Shown here one piece after another: positions 47,883 through 59,290 of a DNA stretch of 64,000 nt; position 1 is the stretch's first letter, and each line of letters opens with the position of its first letter. The translations under genes were made by a program, and so were the position numbers. The notes beneath the pieces were generated by a model. The model ran no database searches and was not told the DNA's origin. It saw nothing but the letters and a program-made list of their open reading frames with translations. Source of the DNA: Plantago ovata (lineage: Eukaryota > Streptophyta > Magnoliopsida > Lamiales > Plantaginaceae); NCBI GenBank assembly GCA_028274465.1, contig CM051455.1, forward strand, positions 99,942,942 to 100,006,941. The letters run 5' to 3'.

Positions 47883-49452
47883 TGTTACGAAACTTGTAAT
47901 ATTGATGAGCAATTAACCATGCTAAATTAAGGAAAGTCCAGTAACTAGTACTCTTAAGGTCCATAGGAATTTAGAATTTTAAGGACATTGTAAAAGAGGA
48001 ACGTTTGCTGAAGACTTAGAGTAGGTGCTAGATAGGTTGGTTTTACCGCTTATGATGTATCTTGTTTTCAGAAAAGAAATACAACCTATTGAAGCATTTG
48101 CTGATGATGTACTTTGTTTTTACAAAAAAACTATTGAAGCATTTAGAACCGCTCAGAATCTTGAAGATTTCAAAGACTGAAGACTAGAAGATTTCTGAAG
48201 ACTGGTATCTACAAAGGCACATGTTGCTCAGAAAGTGGAAAATTCAGCAACAGCATTGCATAAGTGAAAATCTATACGACAAAGTAGGTTGTGCTTGCTG
48301 AAACTGAGACTGACCACTTGCTGATGGAACATATGTGACCTCTTACTGAAAGTACTTGTATTTGCGCTCCAATGTTACTGTTTGAATTTCATTCAAATGA
48401 GCATTAAATGCAAAGCATGCACGCGAAGGACATGAAGACTAGAAGACAAACAAGGATGCTGCTGAAAGTACAAAAGCAAGATAGTGACATTTTACGGAAC
48501 AAAAGCCTTAGAATTTGAAATTCAAACGGCTCCTTATTTCACTATAAATAGAGGTCATCCGGCAAAGAATTGAAGTGTGTCAACAACGTGATCATACTCT
48601 CACTTGTGCTTAAACTCACATACCCTTCAATACTATTACTGCCATTGATCCGTTCCAAGACTTAAAGCTTGAAAAAGCTACTTGTGAAGAAGTAGAATTT
48701 ACACGACTAAGAAATTAGTTAAGTGTTCTTTCTTTCTTTCGAACAAGAACAAGTCTTGACACCAGAAACAATCATACTTGTTTACTGCAAAGTATTCAAA
48801 GTTTTGTTTCTTAGATTACTTGTTGTAACTGAATAAGTTATAATTAAGTTATCTCATCCCAAACCTCTCTAACTGAAAATACACCCTTTCAGGCGTGATA
48901 TTCAGGGGGAACTTAATCGAGCATAGTTTTGCTGATTAAAAGTACCAAGTTTGGTGGAGAACAAGGTTACGTTCTCTAGTTAGGTTGGAGACGAAGCAAG
49001 TGTGCTTTGGTTTCTGTTTGGATCGCTCTAGATAGGTGTTGTAAGGAACCTCAAACTTATCTTAGTGGATTCAGTCCTAGAAAGGACAAAGTGGATTAGT
49101 TGAGAGATTACGCCACTCTCAGATACCACTATAAAAGTGTTTGTGTGATTTACTTACTGTACTTGTTTTCAGCAAATCATATCTATCTGTACACAGTCAC
49201 TCACATCACTTGCTGAAACCTTCATTTACTGAAAAAGCACTTATTGTATCAAAGACTTCCGCTCTCTGATTTTAAGTATCAGCAAACATAGTTACTGTAA
49301 AGTAACTTGCGCTTGCTGAGAAAGTTAAGTATCAGCAAACTCATTACTGAAAAGTAATAAGCACTTGCTGAGAAAGTTTTTAAACGACGAAAGTTTGAAA
49401 AGACTATTCACCCCCCCCCCTAGTCTTTTCTTATTGTTTAAAGGGACTAACA
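47883..49452 (+). repeat. LTR3 (3' LTR)
   Basis: Begins TGTTACGAAACTTG, ends CTAACA, 1,570 bp. TATA box near 48542-48551. It is followed by CACAT (49453-49457), the same five bases that precede LTR1. It shares diagnostic bases with LTR1 against LTR2. Confidence 0.92.
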
Positions 49453-49638
49453 CACATTCTTTTAATTTTCCATTAATTGAAATTTAAAATATTTAGATTA
49501 CCATTAATTATTATATTATAATTATTTCAATATAATAATAAAACAAAAAGTTATATTATTGAATTGGTTGGATGGTTGGTGATTATGGATAAATGACATT
49601 TTAGTTGTTGTGGTTGGATTAATTGAAAGGTTGGGTAT

Positions 49639-49881
49639 AGGCCTGGCAATGGGTGGGTAATACCCAACCCACTAATAATACCCAATATTGCATTTAAGTT
49701 CTGGGTTGAGCTGGGTAATTTACCCGAGCCCAACTAAAACACGAGTCGGTGCAACCCCATAAAATCCGACCTGGTTGGACCGGGTTGGGTCGGGTTTTTT
49801 ATTTTTTTAAAAAAGAAATTTTGACTTTTTTTTAAACTTTTTTAAAGGGGGGTGGTGGTGGGGTACCCTACACCCGCCAAC
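49639..49881. mobile_element. hAT-type MITE in the 3' part of Harb1
   Basis: 243 bp flanked by the 8-bp duplication TTGGGTAT (49631-49638 and 49882-49889). Ends contain TGGCAATGGGTG and the complement TGGCGGGTG. It is absent from the same place in Harb3 (near 59430), which gives an empty site for comparison. Confidence 0.82.
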
Positions 49882-50406
49882 TTGGGTATGTAGATGAGAG
49901 ATAAATTAATTATTTATTTGAAACGTTGAAAGTTGTGGTTGGGTATTTTTGGTCTAAGACCATAATTATCAGCACTCACACAGTCAACCCATGCGTCCAC
50001 TCTTCTAATTAAACAATTAATTTCTCTCTCATAAACATACCCATTCTTCCAACCAACCCACTCACAATAATAAAATATCATTTATCTGTGATCACCACTC
50101 ACCCAACCTTTCAATTAATATAACATTTTATTATTATTAATATTAGTATTATTAGTATTATTATTATTTTACAATATAAGAATTAAATATTATAATTGAC
50201 TGTAATTAAAACACATTGTATTTATATTAATGGAAAATAGATAAAAGTTAAATATCAATTGAACATTACATTAAAAAGAGTACCAGTTCGAACAAAACAA
50301 ATTCAAATATTACAATACTATTCACGAATACGTTAAAAAATTACAATACTTTAAAATAGAAAATAAACAACATTGCTGAAGGATGGAAAATAGAAATACT
50401 ATACAT

Positions 50407-53300
50407 TTAGTCCTCATCTTTGAATTTTTCCCATATATGTTCAATCAAGTCGCGTTGAAGATCCTTATGAGCTTCTTTGTTGCGAAGTTGGTCCCTGTTA
50501 GTCATATATTGGGCTAGGCTTGCAATTCGTTCTGTAGAGAAGTTGAAAATGGGATCAACATAGTCTCCTTCAGCCTCCTCTTGATTCACCCCTATATTTG
50601 TCTGTCGATCTTTCATAAATTTAGTGTTATCTGTATAGTTTAGATAAGTGTCTCTCTCATCCTCTACTATCATATTGTGGAGGATGATACAAGCGATCAT
50701 AAGTTTTCCTATGGCACGTCGATCCCAATAGAAGACATGGTTGTTATGCGAAACGAGCTTGAAGAACACCAAAAGCATGCTCAACATCTTTCCTAATAGC
50801 CTCTTGATGTTGAGCAAATAACTTTTGCTTACGAATAATAGGAGCCTTAACATATTTGACAAAGGCAGCCCATTTAGGATAGATGCAATTGGTGAGGTAA
50901 TAGCCCATACTTCTTTCATGGCCGTTAACATTGTAACTGACTTTCGGCGAACTACCTAATAAAATATCATCGAAAATAGGTGATTTGTTTAGCACATTAA
51001 TATTTTTTTGTGTACTTGGGGTTCCAAAAATGCATGCCAGATCCATAAGTCTTCTGATGCAACGGCTTCTTGATGAGTGAAAAATGTCGCGTTATCAATC
51101 ATCGAATAATATTTATAGATTGCCAAGCTAACTCTATATCACGCAAAACTTAGTGTAATGGCAAGCTAACTCGAGTGTCGGTCTCTAAGGATTTAACTAA
51201 GCTGTCACTAACTTACTTCTACATAACTCAATCGAATTCAAATAGTAGAATAGATGTTGATAATAATATGGAGAATAATGTAGTTGCAATAGTAAACAAT
51301 AATAATAAACGATAGAGATAAATACTACGAGATTCAAATATATAGATAAGCGGTTGATAGTAGGTAGTAGGCATATTAATATGACTTATTCATATGTTAG
51401 CAAGTGATAGGCGTAGGCTTTACACCGTTTGTAGAAACGTATCATCAATAACATGCATAACGAAGCATACAATATCATTGAAGGCAAATACGAGGCACTA
51501 TTACTTAGAAATCTCAAGCATACATGGAGTTACTCAACACATACTAAATTTCCAGCATTACATACATGTAGTTTAGGCTTATGTAATCGTCTTAAAGTGA
51601 CCTAGGATATGTTGCTATCCTATTCGAAGGTATTGGTGTTGGTAACGATTGTTATTGTGTTGATAAATGATTGCTTATAGCCTTTAATTGACCTAGGATC
51701 CTGTCACTATCCTAATTCGAAGGTTTTGGTGTTTAGCTAACCATAAACATACATAAATCAGGCAAAACACATACACACATACATCCCTTCAAAGCCTCAT
51801 GCTAACATAATCATAATCCATATTAATACAACCTACATCCTACCATCAACACATACCGATTAGCTACTCATAACGAATAAAGCATACACAAAATTCATAA
51901 TCATAACCATAGCAATAGAAAACATGATAAGACTCGAAAAGAGATAGAGATTGATACGAAATACTCAATGTCACGGTTGATCAATAGCAATGCAATGTCG
52001 AATCCAAGCAAGCAATGAAATCTAGCAACGGTAGCAAATCGAATGATGAAAATCGAGAGAAAGGAGGCTAAGGGTTGCCTCCAAAGAGTATCTTATCCCA
52101 AGGGTTCGTGCTAGGCTGCAAACTAATGATTAAACTTAAGAAAACTTAATCGCAACGAGTTTAAATACAAAATCCGGAGTCTGAATCGCGACGTTGGCTG
52201 GGCAGCCAACGGGCCTGACGGGGCGCCAATGGCTCTGGCGGCTAGCCAACACCTGTGGAGGAATTTTTCCGAACGTTTATTATTTTCAAGTGCTCGAAAC
52301 TCTTCCTTAAGTCAGATTTTACACTTCTCGAGCCTCGGGAACCTCCGGTTACTCCATGGAAAAGTCAAGTCTTCAAAGTAAGCTCAAATTGCATCAATAA
52401 TAAGCTTATTTCACGCTATTTTCTTCCTTTTGCATCCGAGGACCATGTGGCACAAAACATATCAAAAGTAACTACTTACTAATATAAGATAAAAGAACAA
52501 TAAAAGGTCGAAATAAGGCCTTGATGACGGGTGCTAATTTATCGTTATCACTTCCAAAATAATTATAGGCTTCCCACTTCTTCCTTGATACTGCCCCGCC
52601 CAGCTGGTAGAACAATTCTTCCATTCCGAGTGCATGCAATCAATGCTTCCCATCATGCCTGGAAACCCAGGACGTTCACCAATATGTAAAAGTCGTGCCA
52701 TGTCCGCGTCGGTTGGACTTCTGAGGTATTCATTCCCGAAGTTGGCAATTACACCTTCAACGAACTTCATAACTGATTTTCTTATCACTTGTTCGCCCAT
52801 TCGCATGCACTCATCAAGAAGGGGGGGGGGGTGATGTTCCGTATGCTAAAACTCTTATAGCAGCAGTACATTTTTGAATCAAAGACATACCTCGTCGACC
52901 AGTGGCATCATGCTTTTGCTGAAAATATTCGTCGGAACTGGGCTTCTCCATTATACGGCCGAACATGTACTTTCTCATTCGGAACCTACGAAAAAAAATG
53001 TCTTCGTAGTACATTGGTTCTGGAATGACAGTGAAATAGATTTGAACAAGTTTTGATGACCTTCCTCACGAATTCGCTCAATGTGCCGCATTTTAGCTCT
53101 AACATTGTGGTTTGTATGCCGAAAAGGTTGTAATGACATTCGCATGGACACATCCTCAATAAGGCGGTCAAATGTTTGCTTATGTTGTGCGACTCCTTCT
53201 TCCCACTCATCTAGCTCGATGAGATCGGAGGAACCATCACCGGAATTAGAACCAAGATAAATATGTTGGGACGATGATATTATTTTGAGTGAGGATACAA
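50407..53300 (-). pseudogene. Harb2 PIF/Harbinger transposase, interrupted by repeat C
   Basis: DDE_Tnp_4 transposase that cuts and pastes the element into TWA sites. Segments in order: 'EEGVAQHKQTFDRLIEDV', 'MYYEDIFF' and 'RRFRMRKYMFGRIMEK'. The first catalytic Asp lies in 'GSIDCMHSEWKN', and 'KPIIILE' precedes the insertion. After repeat C come 'EDLWIWHAF' with the second Asp and 'EHAFGVLQARFA' with the Glu, and the C-terminus ends 'IEHIWEKFKDED'. The three acids are still encoded. The copy is dead because of the 1.5-kb insertion and several frame changes (near 50760, 51040 and 52800-53060). Confidence 0.85.
51071..52550 (+). mobile_element. repeat C: third copy of the solo-LTR-like family, 1,480 bp
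   Basis: Begins TGATGAGTG, ends CGTTATCA, and is flanked by CTTCT (51066-51070) and CTTCC (52551-52555). Contains AACTCGAGTGTCG and GTCTCTAAGGA near its left end, as in A and B. It splits the Harb2 transposase between 'KPIIILE' and 'AVASEDLW'. A GC-rich block with GCCAACG-type repeats at about 52188-52255 has no counterpart in A or B. Confidence 0.78.
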
Positions 53301-53444
53301 TACTTGTGAGGAAATAAAAGGGATGGAGAAGATTTGAGCGTAAGTATGGTAATGATCTAAACCATATGCACATATATAATGAAAGAGAAAATTGATTATA
53401 AGGGCTCACTATGAAGGTCTTTCTCATAAAGGACCCTCTTGTAT

Positions 53445-54052
53445 TATCAATTAAATTATAGTCCAAACTCAATTACATTTTAGTCCATTTGAGTTGACCA
53501 ACACTTTAAACACCTTCCAACCAAACATGACTTAAGAAAATAAATATTTTCAATCAAAAAATTAATTTAAAGATTTTAAAAATCTAAATAGAATTATAAA
53601 ATTAAATAAAAATTAAATATTTAACAAGATCCATCCATCTTCTTCTTCGCTAAAGCTTCAGTACTGAATAATTCCGGTATCGGAGCTCCGGTGCCGATAA
53701 CGATGAAGCAATGGTGGAGCTGCTGCTCCACCGATCTGGTGGTGGAGCAAGCTGCTTGCTGCACCGTTAATGGTGGTGGAGCAGCTTGCTCCACTGTTTT
53801 CAGCGCTGGAGCTCCGGTACCGGAAAAAATTATGGTACCGAAGCTTTGGGGATGATGAAGATAATTTTTTTATTTTTATTTTAGTTAAGATTTTTTTTCT
53901 TAATTTAATTTTTTTTATTATTTTAGTATTTTACTTAGTTTTTCTTTTATATCTTTTTTATTTGAAAACACTAAGGTTTATTTGGTTTCATCAAAATTCA
54001 ATTTTGGAATAGTGAATTTTTGTTGACTTTGGACTAAAATGTAATTGATAAA
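53445..54052. mobile_element. palindrome-rich MITE candidate inside Harb2
   Basis: Ends share TATCAATTACATTTTAGTCC in inverted orientation (left end slightly changed). The centre holds complementary GTGGAGCAGC and GCTCCAC words and two GGAGCTCCGGT copies. No clear target duplication, so class is undecided. Confidence 0.5.
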
Positions 54053-54574
54053 CCAAGGTGGTTCATTTCGTTACTAGGGACGCTAGGAGGGTATAAAAAA
54101 TCAATGGACCCTATAATGAAATATAGAGATGGGCCACGTAAACCTTATCTAGCCAAAAGTAACCATGTGAGATATTTCGTGTGAGCAAGCAAACATGTAA
54201 TATGTTTTTGGAAGTAATCATACTTGAATTGACTACAAACCCACAAAAGTTGATAGTTGAAATGACAAAAGCTGAATTGACCACACAATACTTTAATGGA
54301 GTATAGTGAAATAGTATGTGATAGATCTAGAAAACAAAATACGTTGAATAGACAACAAGCTGACAAATTAAAGTCCATACTTTGAAAAAACGGAAATACA
54401 AAGTAGAATACAAATGATAAAACGAAATAGATCCGATTACAAACATAATTATACATGATGCAAGTAAATCAAACATAATTGCAATAATACGAACACGTAC
54501 ACATAGTAGAAATAAATTCCGACAACAGAAATACATTAATAGAATTAAAAGAAAGTAGAACATTTTGCGAACAA

Positions 54575-55505
54575 CTAGTTCTTGAGATGTTCTTCTTGGG
54601 GCGTCAAGTTTGGTTTTGCCAACAACGCAGTCAATAGGGAAGTGCTTAACTTCTTACCCTGCATCTGAAGCCTTGAACCGGTGCTCCTGCTGGCAAACCT
54701 AAGTTCTTTCTCACGCGTGATCCTCATTGCACGGAGTTCAATAGTGAATTCCTCCGGAATTACAACATGGGATGATGATTTCCCTTTTCCCTTCCTTTTG
54801 TTTTTAGCCGCATCTCTATCGATTGGGCAATTAATTGTTGAATTATCACTCCCTGGAGTCTCCGTAGCATCTTCTGTTGGGCCACTGTCAATCTCATCAT
54901 TGGTTCTCGATCTTTTTGAACTTATGTGACCTCATCCTCAAACTTCGTTGCATCTGGACGGGGCTTTCTATTCTCACTAGGATGTTGAAATTCCCACTTC
55001 GGTGACCAAGGCATCACTTTTTCCCACACTTCCATGTGCTTAAATTCTTTCTTCTTACTGAAAAGCTTCTGAGCTAACTTCAAAATACCGTCTGTACTCA
55101 TTCCGCTCGTTTTCTACCTATGGGCTTCCTTGTATGCCCCAACACATTGTGTGACATGACATTAGTGTTGAGTCGCTAATACCAGCCTCTCAATGAATCC
55201 ATAAACGGGTAACTGGTGAGTTCACCAGGGGACTCTGCTCGTACTTGCTCATACATCTTGTGAATGCTCTCCTAGAATGTTTGAGCATCCTGATTAGTGC
55301 CAACAACTAGATTTTCACTGACGTACTTCCAAGATGACATTAGGGTAATGTCTTCAATATCCTCTCAATTCACGGCTTTTCTTTGGTTGAATTTATTAGT
55401 TTGAGTGGAATTACGAGGAAACTGGGTGGGAGGAAACTGAGAGCCTATATCTATTTCATAATCTGAGAATTCTTGAGAGGAAAATTGTGAGAAATATAGA
55501 TCCAT
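54575..55505 (-). pseudogene. Harb2 ORF1, broken
   Basis: ATG at 55503-55505, TAG at 54575-54577. Encodes an N-terminus 'MDLYFSQFSSQEFSDYEID', a middle with 'MSSWKYVSENLVVGTNQD' and 'SIHKMYEQVRAESPGE', and a C-terminus 'LTPQEEHLKN'. The pieces match the PIF/Harbinger ORF1 protein. Stops at positions where Trp is expected (TGA and TAG for TGG) and frame changes inactivate it. Confidence 0.72.
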
Positions 55506-56245
55506 TAGTGAGATAAAGATTAAATGAATGTTAGAAGAGGGTTAATTGAAGGTTAGAAGATGATTTTTTTTTATGTGTTGAAAGTATAGCAAATGTGGTC
55601 TCTATTTATAGAGAAACAAAAATGATGAATTTTGGTATAATTTTCTTTAAAGATAATAAGAAGATAATTAAAAGTGGAAAAAATCTACAAAATCCGGTTA
55701 ACTAATAGGAAGGGGACATGTGTTCCCTTCCTATTGGTTAAATTCAATCCAATCTCAAGCATGGAGCATGGTTTGAGATGGATCTGTCATGAGTGAGCTT
55801 GCATTCCCCATTTTCTTTTTTCTTTTCTTTAAATGATTTTTGTTGGGCTCCACCCATGCATGCATGCATGTTGATAATCATGGTCTAAAACAAAAAATAA
55901 TGGTGGTTGGGTTGGCAATGAGGTGGGCTTTGGTCCACAAAATTATTTACAAAAATATTGTAAAAGTTAGAGAACGGCAATTGAGGTTGGCAAAATACCA
56001 ACCTCCAACATGTCGTTCTCTCCTTCCTTTTGGATCGGGAGGGGACACTTGTTCCCTCCATATTGGACCTATAAATATAATTTAAATTTTGGATAATCTC
56101 TTTCTTATCTCTTTATTACCTTTAAAAAAGTTATATCAAAATTCTTAATTTATTTTTATCTATAAATAGTGACCAAATTTGTTATATTTTTCACACATTT
56201 GAAAAACCCTCTTCTATTCAATTACTTCCTATCCCACTTCTATTC

Positions 56246-59105
56246 TGAAAAACCCTCTTCTATCTGTTATACTTTGTGTTTTCAATATACGTAGTATAGA
56301 TAATCAATTAGTATGCATGTCAAGAAAATTTGTATATTTTGCTGCTCAACCTAGGGGTAATCTAACCATATTTTCTTAGATTGATATCAGAGCGCATGCT
56401 AATTAATTGTTTATATACGTATATGTTGTATGATTGGTTCGTTTATGTGGATGCAATTGATTCTATGTTTAATTGATTTTCAAAAAATTGATTTTCGAGG
56501 TTTAATTAGATTAAATTAAAAATTGAATATTTAGTTTAAGAAAGGCAGCGTGAAGCTAGGGACGAGGTTTGATCCCCGTCCCTCGATTACTCCACCAGGA
56601 ACACCACGGTTGAATAGTGTATCCGAAAGGAGGAATCGAACCTTGTTGGACATGGTGAGATCAATTATTGCATTCTCATCTCTTCCAAAGTACCTTTTGG
56701 GTTATGCATTAATGTCCTCAATCTATATTCTGAATCGTGTTTCATCTAAATAAGTCGTAAAGAATCCATACGAATCATGGAAAGGAAGGAAGCCTTCCTA
56801 CTCTCATATGCGCACATGGAGGTGCCCTGATGAGAAAGTCATGCTCACTGGTAAGTTGGAAGATAAGGGTGTTATGTTTTATTTTATAGGTTACCCTAAA
56901 GAAACTAAGGGATACTGTGATCGTTTCTAGACATGTAAAATTCTTAGAGGATGATTATGTCTATAGTGAACGTCTTGGAGACATGATAGAACTTGAAGAA
57001 ATTTAAGAAAATAACAATAGTAATGAACATGAGTCAAATGGAGTTGACTTAAGTTAAGTGGGAGCTTTGAAGCCAAGGATGGCAAAGAAATGTCACTTAG
57101 TAGATATTTCATCGCCAGTGGGAGCCTTACAGGTGGTTCTGGGAATGAACCTAAGGAAACCACAACGACAGCAACAACTGTTGCACCTATTGCACCTCCT
57201 GAGGTGCAAGCACAACAACTGACATCTGTGCAACCCACTGAAACTGTTCCTGTTCAAGCTCAACGAGTTCGAAACAGAAATGCACCAACGCCAAGAGTCG
57301 GGCTCCGTTAGTCAAGGAGAGTAGCAAATCTACCTCCAGAAATAACTCTCCTCTTGGAGGACATCAGTGAAATTGATGTTGGGTTATCTGATAGGGAAGA
57401 CCCTAAAACTTACGTTGAGGCAATAACTGATATTGCCTCAAAGAGGTGGCAAGAAGCCATGGAATTAGAAATAGATTCTATGTACCAAAATCAAGTTTGG
57501 AACTTGGTTGATTTGCCTCAAGGGGTTAGACCCATTGGGTGCAAGTGGGTTTTCAAAAGGAAAACTGATGCTGAAGGTAGGATACAGACCCACAAAGCTA
57601 GGCTTGTGGCTAAAGATTACACTCAACAATATGGTAACGATTATGATGAAACCTTTTCACCAGTTGCAATACTGAAGTCTATCAGAATTCTACTTGCGAT
57701 AGCTGCATATTACGACTATGATATTTGGCAGATGGATGTCAAAACCGCTTTCCTCAACGACAACCTTGAGGAAGAGGTGTATACAACCCGAAGGTTTTAT
57801 ATCCAAGTCAAATTCCAATGTAGTTTGCAAACTTGAAAGGTCCATTTATGGACTTAACCAAGCCTCAAGAAGTTGGAATATCCGCTTTGACTTCATCAAA
57901 AGTAGCAAAGATCCCTGTGTTTAGACGTGGGAATTTTTTTCATGATTATTTATGTAGATGACATTCTAATCATGGGCAACAATATATCTATGTTAGAAGA
58001 TACAAAAGATTGTTATCCAAGACCTTTTCTATGAAGGACTTGTGCGAAGCTAATTACATCGTTGAAATAAAAATCTATTGAGATAGGTCCCAAAGGATGC
58101 TAGGATTAATACAATCCACATATATCGATAAAGTACTCAAGTGCTTTAAAATGAAAGATTCTAAGAGGGTTTTCTCCCATCTAGCCATGGTGTGCAACTG
58201 TCAGTTAAGGATAGTCCTAAAACTGAAGAAGAGAGAGAAACCATGAATCGAATTTCGTATGCCTCCGCGGTTGGATCCATTATGTATGCAATGAATTGCA
58301 CACGAGCTGACGTGGCCTTTGCACTTAGTGTTACTGGTCGACACCAACAGAACGCGGTTAGGCCTCACTGGGTGTCAGTTAAGGATAGTCCTAAAACTGA
58401 AGAAGAGAGAGAAACCATGAATCGAATTTCGTATGCCTCCGCGGTTGGATCCATTATGTATGCAATGAATTGCACACGAGCTGACGTGGCCTTTGCACTT
58501 AGTGTTACTGGTCGACACCAACAGAACGCGGTTAGGCCTCACTGGGTAGCTGTAAAGAACATTTTGAAGTATCTTATACGGACTAAAGATATGTTCTTGG
58601 TGTATGGTGGACAACCAGAATTGAAAATGTCTGGCTACGTCGATGCCGACTTCGAATCGGATTCTGATTACATTAAGTCACAAATGGGATATGTGTTTAC
58701 ATTGAACGGTGGAGCGATCTGTTGGAAGAGTTCTAAGCAAGCCACAATTGTCGACTCTGCCACAGAGGCCGAATAAATAGTTGTATCTGGAGCATCGAAA
58801 GAAATTGTCTGGATTTCAGAGTTCTTGAAGGAATTATGGGTTGTTCCTGCTCCAAGTCCAATAACGATTTATTGCGAGAACATGAGGGCCGTCGCTCAGC
58901 CAAGGAGCCTAGATCTACGAACAAGGACAAACATGCACTTAGAAAATATCATGTAATACGAGAAATCGTAGATAGAGAAGAAGTTAATATAGAATGTGTC
59001 TCCACAACGGATAACGTGGCAGACCCATTTACCAAAGTCTTAAACATGGAGTTTCATGCAAGACATTATGCAAATCCGGGGGTAAGGCATAAAGGTGATT
59101 GGCTC
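56246..59105 (+). pseudogene. Copia-4: decayed Ty1/copia pol inside Harb3
   Basis: A short LTR-like piece is followed by TGATATCAGAGC near 56383. Gag, protease and most of integrase are deleted. Integrase resumes at 'VSERRNRTLLDMV' (about 56610). RT starts near 57400 with 'RWQEAMELEIDSMYQNQVW', 'KARLVAKDYTQQYGNDYDE' and 'MDVKTAFLN'; the YVDD box is present near 57948. RNase H ends near 59040 ('DNVADPFTKVL'). Many stops and frame changes. It holds a perfect 174-bp duplication (58201-58548). No 3' LTR is visible, and its right end merges into Harb3 ORF1. Confidence 0.82.
58201..58548 (+). repeat. 174-bp perfect tandem duplication in Copia-4
   Basis: Copy 1 is 58201-58374, copy 2 is 58375-58548. 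The unit encodes 58 residues starting 'VKDSPKTEEERETMNRI'. No differences were seen between the copies, although the surrounding gene is old. Confidence 0.92.
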
Positions 59106-59127
59106 AACATAAATGTCACGAAGTGGG

Positions 59128-59290
59128 TTGGGGTATACAAGGAAGTCTATAGGCAGAAAACAAGCAGAATGAGTATAGATGATTTGAACTAATAGTTATT
59201 AGGCTTTAGCTTTATAGTAAGAAGGGTGAATTTTCGCACATGGAAGTGTGGGAAAAAGTTATGCGTTGGTCACCAAAGTGGGAGTTGCAT
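59128..59290 (+). pseudogene. Harb3 ORF1 fragment
   Basis: Encodes 'TKWVGVYKEVYRQKTSRMS', the counterpart of Harb1 11260-11430. It then passes straight into 3' terminal sequence, which marks the internal deletion. Confidence 0.75.

Larger units (their letters stand above)
34431..49452 (+). mobile_element. E2: Sirevirus-like Ty1/copia element with giant post-pol gene, 15 kb
   Basis: LTR2, canonical tRNA-Met primer site, gag, protease, integrase, RNase H, repeat-rich spacer, TATA-driven accessory gene, polypurine tract and LTR3. Membership in the Sirevirus (SIRE/Maximus) lineage is inferred from coiled-coil Gag, several AAGGGGGA tracts and a long region after pol. RT lacks its catalytic core. 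LTR2 and LTR3 are not a clean pair (LTR3 pairs with LTR1), and the target duplications do not match, so the 5' and 3' halves may derive from two copies of the family. Confidence 0.82.
10557..49954 (+). mobile_element. Harb1: PIF/Harbinger element, split by a 35.7-kb insertion
   Basis: Starts GACCAAAAATAACGG after a TAA (10554-10556). It ends with the reverse complement GACCAAAAATACCC at 49954, followed by TAA (49955-49957), giving inverted termini and the 3-bp TAA duplication typical of PIF/Harbinger. Element sequence occupies 10557-13786 and 49453-49954. The right part aligns with the 3' ends of Harb2 and Harb3. It encodes a broken ORF1 (10956-11830) and a transposase remnant (13240-13620). 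Between them lies an unclassified insertion (about 12275-13120). A TATA-like CTATAAATAGAG is at about 10799-10810. All else between 13787 and 49452 was inserted later. Confidence 0.85.
49958..55885 (-). mobile_element. Harb2: PIF/Harbinger element
   Basis: Starts GACCATAATTATCAGCA on the plus strand and ends with the complement of GACCATGATTATCAACA, with TAA on both sides (49955-49957, 55886-55888). Minus-strand order: promoter with CTATAAATAGAGACC near 55595-55610, ORF1 (54575-55505), spacer (54053-54574, non-coding), palindromic insertion (53445-54052), transposase (50407-53300) interrupted by repeat C. The 5.9-kb length is mostly due to the insertions. Confidence 0.87.

Noticed and set aside
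13787..49452. Simple LTR-int-LTR-int-LTR array by unequal recombination
   Set aside because: 13 kb of unrelated DNA lies between the copies, the middle LTR is the divergent one, and Copia-3 and repeat B are cut without continuation; a misjoin or a more complex rearrangement fits better.
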